From Comamonas sp. lk (GTDB lineage: Bacteria; Pseudomonadota; Gammaproteobacteria; Burkholderiales; Burkholderiaceae_C): DNA of 23,581 nt. Shown here piece after piece: positions 9,176 to 15,706 of this stretch. The translations under genes were made by a program, and so were the position numbers. Below the pieces are notes generated by a model. The model worked only from the letters and a program-made list of their open reading frames with translations, was not told where the DNA came from and made no database searches. The DNA is taken from the NCBI GenBank assembly GCA_945901215.1, contig CAMDKE010000003.1, positions 1 through 23,581 on the forward strand, written 5' to 3'. The number at the start of each line of letters is the position of its first letter. The stretch's first letter is position 1.

Positions 9176-10113
9176 GCGTGTGCTCCCACGTCGGTGCGCA
9201 ATGCGACCCGCATGATGGCGCTGCGCGAGCGGGCATTGGCCGAAATCTCTGCGGCGCTGGGGCGGCTTCGGCCCCTGGCGCGCAAGCGCATGGGCTTGGG
9301 CGCTGCGAAGGGCATGCGCCGGTCGTACTCGTCTTTGGAGTGCTTGGCGATGAATTGCTTGACGATGCGGTCTTCCAGCGAGTGAAAACTGATTACCACC
9401 AGGCGGCCACCAGGCTCGAGCACCAGCAGTGCAGCGTCTAGCGCCTGCTGTAGCTCTTCAAGCTCGGCATTGATGAAAATCCGAAAAGCCTGAAATGTGC
9501 GCGTTGCAGGGTTCTGGCCCGGCTCGCGGGTTTTGACCGTGTCAGCCACGAGCTGGGCCAGTTCGGTGGTGGTTGAAAGGGGCCCGTGCTCTTGTCGGCG
9601 AGCCACAATCGCCTTTGCAATGGCGCCAGCAAACCGTTCTTCGCCGTAGTCACGTATCACCTCCGTAATGTTCTCGACATCTGCGTCGACCAGCCACTGC
9701 GCCACACTGATGCCGCGCGTGGTGTCCATGCGCATGTCCAGCGGGCCTTCAAAGCGAAAGCTAAATCCCCGCGCCGGGGTATCAATCTGGGGTGAGCTCA
9801 CACCCAGGTCCATCAAGATGCCCGCCACGCTGGCGCTGGGCAGCTGTCCCAGGTGGGAAAAGCCTTCCTGGCGGATGGAAAATCGTGGATCAGCGATGGC
9901 ATGCGCTTGCGCTGCTGCCTCGGGGTCGCGGTCAAATGCCAGCACACGACCGCGCTCGGAGAGGCGCGACAGGATTTCGCGTGTGTGGCCACCGCGGCCA
10001 AAGGTGGCGTCGATATAAAAACCGTCTTGGGGTGCAGGTGGCGCTGGGGCGTCGAACAAAGCGTCGACGGCTTGGGTTAACAGAACCGTGGCATGGGCTG
10101 GCAGCGCGTGCAT
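9172..10113 (-). CDS. rsmH: RsmH (MraW), 16S rRNA m4C1402 methyltransferase
   Basis: RsmH uses S-adenosylmethionine to N4-methylate C1402 of 16S rRNA in the ribosomal P site. The SAM-binding region reads DATFGRGGHTREIL (from residue 35), followed by LAFDRDPEA. Further family motifs are GILMDLGVSSPQID, RGFSFRFEGPLDMRMD and VVISFHSLEDRIVK. I chose ATG 10111-10113, which gives 313 residues, the usual family size. An alternative TTG at 10123-10125 would overlap the mraZ stop by 4 bases and add MSAA; the overlap pattern of the neighbouring genes makes it possible. The 3' end overlaps ftsL by 4 bases. Confidence 0.95.
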   Translation of the reverse strand: MHALPAHATVLLTQAVDALFDAPAPPAPQDGFYIDATFGRGGHTREILSRLSERGRVLAFDRDPEAAAQAHAIADPRFSIRQEGFSHLGQLPSASVAGILMDLGVSSPQIDTPARGFSFRFEGPLDMRMDTTRGISVAQWLVDADVENITEVIRDYGEERFAGAIAKAIVARRQEHGPLSTTTELAQLVADTVKTREPGQNPATRTFQAFRIFINAELEELQQALDAALLVLEPGGRLVVISFHSLEDRIVKQFIAKHSKDEYDRRMPFAAPKPMRLRARGRSRPSAAEISANARSRSAIMRVALRTDVGAHA

Positions 10114-10121
10114 TGCTGCGC

Positions 10122-10550
10122 TCAAAAAGAGAAGTCTTTAAAGACGTCGGGCATCTGCTCTTGCATGGCCTTGGCTTCCAGGGCTTCATAGCTGGCTTTG
10201 TCCCAGAGCTCGAAGTGGTTGCCCATGCCCAGCAAGACCGTGTCTTTGCTGATACCCGCGCCTTGGCGCAGCTCGGGAGAAATCAGAATGCGCCCCGTGC
10301 CATCGATTTCGACATCCATGGCATTGCCCAAAAAAATGCGCTTCCACCACTGTGCCGACATCGGCAAGGCCGAGATGCGCCCGCGAAACAAGTCCCACTC
10401 CGGGCGGGGGAAAATCATCAGGCAACCGTGCGGGTGTTTGGTGATGGTCAGCAAACCAGCTGCGAGTGCATTCAGCACGTCACGGTGCCGGGTAGGCACC
10501 GATAGCCGACCTTTTGCATCCAACGTGAGTGACGAAGCACCTTGAAACAC
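10122..10550 (-). CDS. mraZ: MraZ, transcriptional regulator of the dcw cluster
   Basis: MraZ is an AbrB-like DNA-binding protein made of two SpoVT/AbrB half-repeats. It forms ring-shaped oligomers and controls its own operon in other bacteria. Both half-repeats are visible: LTLDAKGRLSVPTRHRD near the N-terminus and VEIDGTGRILISPELRQGA in the second half. I chose the GTG at 10548-10550, giving a 142-residue protein that begins MFQGASSLTLDAKGR, the usual family start. It sits 8 bases after an AGAGG Shine-Dalgarno. GTG at 10551-10553 and a TTG at 10571 are in-frame alternatives. It is the first gene of the cluster and lies behind direct repeats that resemble a MraZ operator. Confidence 0.93.
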   Translation of the reverse strand: MFQGASSLTLDAKGRLSVPTRHRDVLNALAAGLLTITKHPHGCLMIFPRPEWDLFRGRISALPMSAQWWKRIFLGNAMDVEIDGTGRILISPELRQGAGISKDTVLLGMGNHFELWDKASYEALEAKAMQEQMPDVFKDFSF

Positions 10551-10558
10551 CACAAACA

Positions 10559-10564
10559 CCTCTT
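10559..10564 (-). promoter_or_regulatory. Ribosome binding site of mraZ
   Basis: On the minus strand AAGAGG is followed by 8 bases and then the GTG at 10550. This spacing supports the GTG that gives a MFQGASS start rather than the TTG further upstream at 10571, which would lie before this site. Confidence 0.6.
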
Positions 10565-10598
10565 TTTCCAACGGGATCCAAAAAGTGGTGTGTCTTGC

Positions 10599-10635
10599 GC
10601 ACTATTTACCACTTATTTGCACTTAATTGCACTTT
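10599..10635 (-). repeat. Four 10-bp-spaced direct repeats, candidate MraZ operator
   Basis: Read on the minus strand, four heptamers recur with a period of exactly 10 bases: AAAGTGC (10635-10629), TAAGTGC (10625-10619), TAAGTGG (10615-10609) and ATAGTGC (10605-10599), each separated by 3 bases. Known MraZ operators are arrays of short G-containing direct repeats with 10-bp period just upstream of mraZ: TGGG-type in E. coli and AAAGTG-type in mollicutes. The array ends 48 bases before the mraZ start. A further AAAGTGG in opposite orientation lies at 10582-10588. Function as an operator is inferred from spacing, motif and position. Confidence 0.7.
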
Positions 10636-10835
10636 ACCAGTAAATTCGATGCTTCGCGGAGGCGTGGGTGAAATTTTTCCAATGAAATCAAAGACTTAGA
10701 TACGACTTTTCATTCAAAAATGGATAAAAAACGTTCTAAATTAAGTACTTAGCTGGGCCACTGAAAGTAATGCGTGAAATAGGCGCGGTACCCGCTTCGG
10801 GCCCGTGCCATGCCAAGCGGCGACGGGTGCCGGGC

Positions 10836-12374
10836 TTAGCCCAGGCCGCTCAGGTGGATGCGTATCTGGGCGTCGATGCCCAAAGCGCTCCAAAAAGCCG
10901 CAACCAGCAGAGAAACCCCGTCAAAATGAATTTCGCCGGTCTGGGTTTGTGCGCTGCTAATCCATTCCAGCAAGGCGCTGCAGGAACTTCCGTCCATTCG
11001 CACCAGTTCGTGGCACGCGATTCGAATACAGGCCGGCGTCGGATGCTGGCGCGGGTCGGGCAGGCCCAAGCCATACGACCCCAGGACTTCGCCTTGCAAC
11101 TGCCACACGGGCGCAGCACTGTCCTGCCGGACCCTGGTCGCCAGGACAGGCGGCGATGCCTCGTCGCCGACAAAGCTTCCCAAAGCGGGCTTCCAGCTGG
11201 GACCGGTTTCCAAATAGGTCATGCAGTATTCCAGCGCAGCGCACTCAAACTCCTCGTGCTCGCGGGCCAGTTGCAGCATGCTAAAGCGCAAATTCCATGC
11301 ACTGCGGTCGCTCAGGGACCGTCCTTGCGGCGTGTTGCTGCGCAACACTGCAAGCAAATTCGACGTGGCAAAAAATACGAGGTGCGCTGGTCGATCGCAC
11401 AGTTTTGCTATGGCAGGACTAGCCAAGGCAGCCGCCCCGGCGGTGATGTGCCGGAGTTCAGCCCAATCAATGGCGTAGCTGTGCCGGTGTTCCAAATCAC
11501 GCAAAAGTGTTTGGGTCACCTCAGCGTCCCAGGTGGCTGGACAGCGCCAAAGCGCCTCCAGCGGGTCATCCATACCGTCGTCTTGGCCATTGGGCTGGGC
11601 TAGCTTGGTGGTTCGCGTGGAGCTGTGTTCAGGCGCCGGATCACTGCGCCACTGCGGGGTAACGCCGTTCCAGTATTCAACGTATTCGAGTACGGCCCAG
11701 TCAAAGCGGTGCCGGTCACCCTTGGCGCGCAAGACCTCCAGCAAGCACAAGGCCAAAGCAAGGGTTTGTTCTTCGCGCGCTGGCTTGGCCATAAGCGCCT
11801 CGAGCAATTGTTCGACCGCCTGGTCGAACTTCCCGTGGGCGAAAAGCACCGCGGCTGCGACCAAGGTTTCGTCGCTGCCAGCCAACTCGAAGATGGCATC
11901 CCAGCGCGGCGCAGCGCTTGAGTCGGCAGACCCGTCCTGGTCCCATTGCACGCCACGCTCCACCATCAAAGGCAGCGCCGGGGGTAGGGCCAGGGGCCGG
12001 TCTTGTGGGCGCTGGGGCACGCCGGCGGTAGTGGTGGCCGGATCGGCAACTTGCGCTGGCCGCAGCGCAGGCGCATCGGCGGGGCGCTTGGCATGGCTTA
12101 CGACCCACTGGGATTCCAATTGGGCTTCGACGGCAGCTATCTTCTTAAGGGTTTCGTCACGCGCACGGGCGCCCTTCGCGTTGCTGGCTGGAAAGCCGCC
12201 CATCACGTTGTCTGCGTTTTGTCCTTGCTCGCCCTGCAGCACACCGCGCAAATAGGCAAATTCCTGTTTGCGCACCAGCAGCATGTGCCGCAGGCGATCG
12301 GCGTCTGGGGCTTCCATGCTGTTGCCCCGCCGGGGTTCGGTTGTGTCAACCGGGTCGGGCTTGGTTTGCGTCAC
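10836..12374 (-). CDS. Hypothetical protein with duplicated STAS-like domains
   Basis: I do not recognise a named family for the whole 512-residue protein. It is soluble, with no signal peptide or membrane segment. Residues about 20-95 are charged and helical, 96-140 are Pro/Ala-rich, and 158-235 look like a helical TPR-type region (FAHGKFDQAVEQLLEAL). Two similar halves follow. LEYVEYW-x6-W (229-242) resembles LEYCMTY-x6-W (381-394). The AIDWAELRHI...HLVFFATSNLLAVL region (301-344) aligns with RIACHELVRM...EIHFDGVSLLVAAF (451-494). The second half resembles a STAS domain. The start is GTG (12372-12374), 26 bases after dksA; ATG at 12315-12317 (residue 20) is an alternative, and neither has a clear ribosome binding site. 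Same direction as dksA and dcw suggests possible co-transcription with dksA. Confidence 0.72.
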   Translation of the reverse strand: MTQTKPDPVDTTEPRRGNSMEAPDADRLRHMLLVRKQEFAYLRGVLQGEQGQNADNVMGGFPASNAKGARARDETLKKIAAVEAQLESQWVVSHAKRPADAPALRPAQVADPATTTAGVPQRPQDRPLALPPALPLMVERGVQWDQDGSADSSAAPRWDAIFELAGSDETLVAAAVLFAHGKFDQAVEQLLEALMAKPAREEQTLALALCLLEVLRAKGDRHRFDWAVLEYVEYWNGVTPQWRSDPAPEHSSTRTTKLAQPNGQDDGMDDPLEALWRCPATWDAEVTQTLLRDLEHRHSYAIDWAELRHITAGAAALASPAIAKLCDRPAHLVFFATSNLLAVLRSNTPQGRSLSDRSAWNLRFSMLQLAREHEEFECAALEYCMTYLETGPSWKPALGSFVGDEASPPVLATRVRQDSAAPVWQLQGEVLGSYGLGLPDPRQHPTPACIRIACHELVRMDGSSCSALLEWISSAQTQTGEIHFDGVSLLVAAFWSALGIDAQIRIHLSGLG

Positions 12375-12400
12375 GCTCAGGTGCTATTGCTACGGAGGGT

Positions 12401-13525
12401 TTAGTCCCCAAACATTTTTTGTTTGAGTTCTCGCCGCTGCTGCGCTTCAAGCGACAGTGTGGCCGTGGGACGTGCGAGCAATCGGCCTACGCCAATGGGC
12501 TCACCGGTTTCGTCGCAGTACCCGTAGTCGCCCGCATCAATGCGGGCAATGGACTGCTCGATCTTTTTAAGTAGCTTGCGCTCACGGTCGCGTGTGCGCA
12601 ACTCCAGAGCATGTTCTTCTTCGATGGTGGCCCGGTCGGCGGGGTCGGGCACCACGGACGTGTCCTCGCGTAAGTGTTCTGTGGTCTCGCCGGCGCTATT
12701 GAGGATGCCTAGTTTGAGTGCCGAGAGCTTCAGGCGAAAGGCTGCCAGCTGGGTGACGTTCATGTATTCAGAGTCGGGCATCGCCATCAGTTCTGCGTCG
12801 CTCAACTCGGCAACGGGCGTGGTTTTCCAGTTGTTGGCAAGTTTGCTGTCTTTTTTGACGATGGCCGGGATCACCAGCGCGATGGTGGGCGAGCTATCCG
12901 AAGGGCCGTAGCTGGCCTTGGCGGCAGTGGACGCCACCGATTGCGCCATGGAGGGGACCGTGAGCTGCGCCAACCGGGACGAGGGACGCCCCGATTTGAT
13001 GGGTACGACATTATTGAAGGCGGTCGCGACGACTTGCGCCAGCGGCGCTGCGATGGGAGCAGGGGAAACGGGTTTCGGTACGGAAGGATTCACAGGGGAC
13101 TTGGCTTTGGGCGTTGCCGCTACTTTTTGGGTGGGCGGTTGGGGTTTGGAGGGGGCCGTCTTGGCTGCGACGGGCTTCTTAGCAGCCACTTTCACAACCG
13201 CTGGGGCTGCGGGTTTTTTGGTTGGGACCGGGGTTTTCGCCGTGGCCTTAGCCGCTGGCAGTGTGGATTGGGGCTTTTTGGCGGCGGGCTCGGATTCTTT
13301 GGCAACTACCGGTGCGGGTTTGGTAGCCGGTTTTTTGACCGCAGTCCCTGGTGCCGAAGAGGGCTTGGTAGTGGGTTTCTTTACCGCAGTCGCTGAAGTT
13401 GCAATGGGTTTGGCAGGCGGTTTCTTGGACGTTTTGGTAGCAGCGGCGGGTGCTTTGGCAGCCGTGGGCGGGACTGCTTTGGCCTTTGCGGGGGCCTTGG
13501 CGGGCGTTACGGTCTTGGCGTTCAC
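12401..13525 (-). CDS. dksA: DksA-family transcription factor with long Lys/Ala/Pro-rich N-terminal extension
   Basis: DksA binds the RNA polymerase secondary channel and acts with ppGpp in the stringent response. The last 120 residues (about 254-374) are the DksA core: MNVTQLAAFRLKL, a coiled coil whose tip is DPADRA with the two key aspartates at 294 and 297, EEEHALELRTRDRERKLLKKIE, and YGYCDETGEPIGVGRLLARP. Only one of the four zinc-finger cysteines (residue 337) remains; the others are T, S and A-like positions, as in zinc-independent DksA paralogues. Residues 1-165 are low-complexity Lys/Ala/Pro/Thr repeats (AKKP, TAVKKP), and 166-250 are Ser/Pro/Val-rich. The GTG at 13523-13525 was chosen because TAGGAGA lies 6 bases upstream. 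The frame stays open to 13675 without a ribosome binding site. Confidence 0.88.
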   Translation of the reverse strand: MNAKTVTPAKAPAKAKAVPPTAAKAPAAATKTSKKPPAKPIATSATAVKKPTTKPSSAPGTAVKKPATKPAPVVAKESEPAAKKPQSTLPAAKATAKTPVPTKKPAAPAVVKVAAKKPVAAKTAPSKPQPPTQKVAATPKAKSPVNPSVPKPVSPAPIAAPLAQVVATAFNNVVPIKSGRPSSRLAQLTVPSMAQSVASTAAKASYGPSDSSPTIALVIPAIVKKDSKLANNWKTTPVAELSDAELMAMPDSEYMNVTQLAAFRLKLSALKLGILNSAGETTEHLREDTSVVPDPADRATIEEEHALELRTRDRERKLLKKIEQSIARIDAGDYGYCDETGEPIGVGRLLARPTATLSLEAQQRRELKQKMFGD

Positions 13526-13531
13526 AACTGG

Positions 13532-13538
13532 TCTCCTA
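13532..13538 (-). promoter_or_regulatory. Ribosome binding site deciding the dksA start
   Basis: TAGGAGA on the minus strand sits 6 bases before the GTG at 13525. It is the only strong Shine-Dalgarno in the 5' part of this open frame and favours a 374-residue product starting MNAKTV over the 424-residue reading. The remaining 13539-13758 stretch to cobW holds no other gene I can support and no clear promoter. Confidence 0.65.
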
Positions 13539-13758
13539 ACAGAAACACTGGGTTTGGGGTCTGGGCTTGCACTAGGGCCCCTGTCATTTGGGCGGGCCAC
13601 GCCAGCCCCTTCGGCGCGGGAGTGTACAGGCTTGCCAGCGGGAAAGCCCATAAACTGCAGAAGCAATGCAAACATTTGATTTTTTCATGGTAAGGGGGCT
13701 CAAATAGCACCGCAGGGAAAATGCTGCAATGCACCAAATCCTGCATTCTCGCTGATAC

Positions 13759-14817
13759 TCAGACCAGCGACTGCTCCATTCCTTGCAGCAAGATGTCCTT
13801 GGGTAAGTCGATGCCAATAAACACCAGTTTGCTGTTTTTGGTCTCACCGGGCGCCCAAGCCGGCCCCAGGTCGCTTCCCATGAGCTGGTGCACGCCTTGG
13901 AAGATCACCTTGCGCTCGCTGCCCTGCATATAAAGAACGCCCTTGTAGCGCAGCATGCGCGGGCCATAGATGTTGACGATGGCGCCCAAAAAGTCTTCCA
14001 GTTTGGCTGGATCAAAGGCACGTTCGGACTTGAAGACGAAACTTTTGACATCGTCGTCCACGTGGTGGTGGTGGCCGCTGTGGTCGGCGTGGGCGTGCGA
14101 GGGATGGTCGCAGGCCTCACTGTGGTCATGGCCGTGGTCATGGTGGTGATCATGGTCCTGGGCAGTTAAGAAGTCGGGGTCGATATCGAGCTTGGCGTTG
14201 AGGTTGAAGCCGCGCAGGTCAAAAAAGTCTTTGATGGCCACATCGCCAAAGTGCACCGTATGCTGCGGCGCGCGCGGGTTCATATGTTTAAGGCGGTGCT
14301 GCAGGGCTTGCAGCGCCTGGGCCGACACCAGCTCGGACTTGCTGATGAAAATCTGGTCCGCAAAGCCCACTTGGCGCCGTGCTTCCTGGCGGTCGTTGAG
14401 CGTTTCGGGTGCGTGTTTTGCGTCCACCAGGGTCAATATGGCGTCGAGCAGGTAGGACTCGGCCACCTCGTCGTCCATGAAAAAGGTTTGCGCCACTGGC
14501 CCGGGGTCGGCCAGACCGGTGGTCTCGATCACCACGCGGTCAAAGTCGAGCTCGCCTTTGCGCTTTTTCTCGGCCAGGTCGCGCAGGGTGGCGCGCAGGT
14601 CTTCGCGGATGGTGCAGCAGATGCAGCCGTTGCTCATTTGGATGATTTGTTCGGTGGTGTCAGACACCAAAATGTCGCTGTCAATGTTCTCCTCGCCAAA
14701 TTCGTTTTCGATGACGGCGATTTTTTGTCCGTGCGCCTCGCTCAAGATGCGTTTAAGCACCGTGGTTTTGCCCGAGCCGAGAAAGCCGGTGAGGATGGTG
14801 GCGGGTATCAGTGGCAT
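13759..14817 (-). CDS. COG0523/CobW-family GTPase, probable metal chaperone
   Basis: COG0523 GTPases deliver metals, often zinc, to client proteins or act in cobalamin synthesis. The 352-residue protein has Walker A GFLGSGKTT (11-19), ENEFGEENID (37-46), the family metal-binding CICC motif (65-68), ETTGLADPGP (98-107) and a C-terminal CobW_C domain. A linker at 221-255 is packed with His and Asp (HDHHHDHGHDH and similar), typical of metal storage or delivery. The usual NKxD guanine-specificity motif reads SKSE (159-162). The ATG at 14815-14817 places the P-loop at the usual distance from the N-terminus; the upstream in-frame extension to 14925 runs through the control region and was rejected. 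No Zur-like palindrome is visible upstream, and no cobalamin genes are nearby, so I give no symbol. Confidence 0.9.
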   Translation of the reverse strand: MPLIPATILTGFLGSGKTTVLKRILSEAHGQKIAVIENEFGEENIDSDILVSDTTEQIIQMSNGCICCTIREDLRATLRDLAEKKRKGELDFDRVVIETTGLADPGPVAQTFFMDDEVAESYLLDAILTLVDAKHAPETLNDRQEARRQVGFADQIFISKSELVSAQALQALQHRLKHMNPRAPQHTVHFGDVAIKDFFDLRGFNLNAKLDIDPDFLTAQDHDHHHDHGHDHSEACDHPSHAHADHSGHHHHVDDDVKSFVFKSERAFDPAKLEDFLGAIVNIYGPRMLRYKGVLYMQGSERKVIFQGVHQLMGSDLGPAWAPGETKNSKLVFIGIDLPKDILLQGMEQSLV

Positions 14818-14903
14818 ACAGTGTCCGGTGTTGGGATGGGATAGACGCTTATTTTCGCAGGCGGGACGCCGGCCCAGCCTTTGCAATTTGAAAATCCTTT
14901 GAA

Positions 14904-14954
14904 GCTTGATCGCGATCAAGCCCACCCCATCGGCTGCTGGCTAGACTGGGAGCT
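14904..14954 (+). promoter_or_regulatory. FNR/CRP-type box with class II promoter geometry
   Basis: GCTTGATCGCGATCAAGC at 14904-14921 is a perfect 18-base palindrome containing TTGAT-N4-ATCAA (14906-14919), the FNR/Anr consensus. A plausible minus-10, TAGACT, lies at 14942-14947 on the plus strand. Taking the transcription start 7 bases later (about 14954), the box centre falls at -41.5, the exact class II activator position, and no good minus-35 is needed. In the opposite direction (towards cobW) the equivalent minus-10 position reads CAAAGG, so the site probably serves the plus-strand operon. Activation by an FNR-type protein under low oxygen is inferred. Confidence 0.72.
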
Positions 14955-14971
14955 TCATTCCATTGGTACCC

Positions 14972-14977
14972 AAGGAG
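14972..14977 (+). promoter_or_regulatory. Ribosome binding site of the YqjD-like gene
   Basis: AAGGAG lies 7 bases ahead of the ATG at 14985 and is one of the strongest Shine-Dalgarno matches in the window. It fixes the start at 14985 rather than the in-frame ATG at residue 4. Confidence 0.75.
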
Positions 14978-14984
14978 AATTTTT

Positions 14985-15296
14985 ATGCTGTCTATGAACG
15001 CAGACCAAAAAGCCAAGTTAATGGACGATTTACGCCTGGTAATTGATGACGCGCAGGAAATGCTACGCATGACTGCCGACCAGGTGGGCGAAAGTGCCGC
15101 CGGTGTTCGTGCGCGCGTGCAAGCCCGCTTGGCCCAGGCCACCGAAGAACTGCAGCATTTACAAGACGCTGCGATTGCGCGCGCCAAAGCCGCCGGGCGC
15201 GCCACTGACGAGTTTGTGCACGAGAACCCCTGGAAAGCGGTGGGTATTGCGGCGGGCGTTGGACTGTTGGTGGGTCTGCTGATTTCGCGGCGCTAG
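14985..15296 (+). CDS. DUF883/ElaB/YqjD-family membrane-anchored protein
   Basis: This 103-residue protein matches the YqjD/ElaB/DUF883 pattern: a long amphipathic helix (residues 5-75, with DDAQEMLRMTADQVGESAAGVRARVQARL), a conserved ENPWKAVGIAAGVG junction, and a C-terminal membrane segment ending LLVGLLISRR. In E. coli, YqjD and relatives are tail-anchored inner-membrane proteins that bind ribosomes in stationary phase; that role is family knowledge, not shown here. It is the first gene of a three-gene plus-strand operon behind the FNR-type promoter. The family is clear; the exact paralogue is not. Confidence 0.88.
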   Translation: MLSMNADQKAKLMDDLRLVIDDAQEMLRMTADQVGESAAGVRARVQARLAQATEELQHLQDAAIARAKAAGRATDEFVHENPWKAVGIAAGVGLLVGLLISRR

Positions 15297-15312
15297 AGCG
15301 GGCCGTTGCCCT

Positions 15313-15705
15313 ATGGATGATCAAAAAAACACCGGACTCTGGGCGTCGATCAGCCGCGTGTTGGCCACCGTGCTGGACATAGTCCAGGTGCGCCTGGCTC
15401 TGCTGGGAACCGAGCTAGAGCTCGAGAAGCAACGCCTCTTGACCGCCTTTTGGCTCGGCGCCTTGTCGCTGATGCTACTGGGGTTGGGGCTGGTGCTGCT
15501 GTGCGCAACGCTGGTGCTGTTGCTATGGGACAGCTACCGTGCCGGGGCCTTGGTCGGCGCGGCACTGGTCTTTTTGCTCGCTGGCTTGGGTGTTTTGTTC
15601 CAGGCGCGGCGCCGTTTGCGCAGCCCGTCTGGCCTGTTCCGCGCCAGCGTGACCGAGTTGCAGCGTGACCGCGATGCTGCGTCGAACCCGGACAAACCCG
15701 GTTGA
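15313..15705 (+). CDS. YqjE/phage holin superfamily III-like membrane protein
   Basis: This 130-residue protein has an amphipathic N-terminal part (VLDIVQVRLALLGTELELEKQRL) and two strong membrane segments (about 46-70 and 78-97), then a basic cytoplasmic tail. The architecture and the LLGTELELEKQRL motif fit the YqjE/Holin-X (DUF1469) family. Despite the family label it is a chromosomal housekeeping-type membrane protein, and no phage genes are near. It follows the YqjD-like gene by 16 bases and is followed after 1 base by the YqjK-like gene, so the three are very likely co-transcribed. Molecular function is unknown. Confidence 0.82.
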   Translation: MDDQKNTGLWASISRVLATVLDIVQVRLALLGTELELEKQRLLTAFWLGALSLMLLGLGLVLLCATLVLLLWDSYRAGALVGAALVFLLAGLGVLFQARRRLRSPSGLFRASVTELQRDRDAASNPDKPG

Positions 15706-15706
15706 A

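Larger units (their letters stand above)
10551..10835 (-). promoter_or_regulatory. AT-rich leader and control region of the dcw cluster
   Basis: This non-coding gap lies between the STAS-like gene and mraZ and is distinctly more AT-rich than the coding sequence on either side, especially at 10600-10750. It holds the four-copy repeat described separately and the mraZ ribosome binding site. I looked for sigma-70 hexamers on the minus strand and found no pair close to consensus at 16-18 bp spacing, so I do not place a promoter. No hairpin followed by a T-tract was seen that would end transcription from the upstream gene. Confidence 0.6.

Noticed and set aside
10742..10751. Palindrome TAAGTACTTA in the mraZ leader as an operator
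   Set aside because: Only 10 bases in AT-rich sequence, no second copy, and no match to a regulator site I know.
10830..10845. Hairpin CCGGGCTTAGCCCAGG around the stop codon of the STAS-like gene as a terminator
   Set aside because: The stem is stable but no T-tract follows it on the minus strand, so it does not qualify as an intrinsic terminator.
10770..11603. Plus-strand open frame of 277 codons opposite the STAS-like gene
   Set aside because: No recognisable motif and low-information composition. The minus-strand frame is longer, shows an internal domain duplication and fits the operon direction.
12918..13679. Long plus-strand open frame (about 250 codons, Gly/Ala/Leu-rich) opposite the dksA extension
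   Set aside because: Its composition is what the complement of Lys/Ala/Pro repeat codons gives. It has no recognisable domain, and the minus-strand dksA frame ends in a clear DksA core with a strong ribosome binding site.
13750..13769. Inverted repeat CGCTGAT...ACCAGCG over the cobW stop as a terminator
   Set aside because: Seven pairs including a wobble and no following T-tract on the minus strand; likely chance.
15313..15705. Holin-family gene as evidence of a prophage
   Set aside because: The family name is misleading; it sits in a yqjDE-like operon and no lysis, structural, integrase or attachment-site features are nearby.
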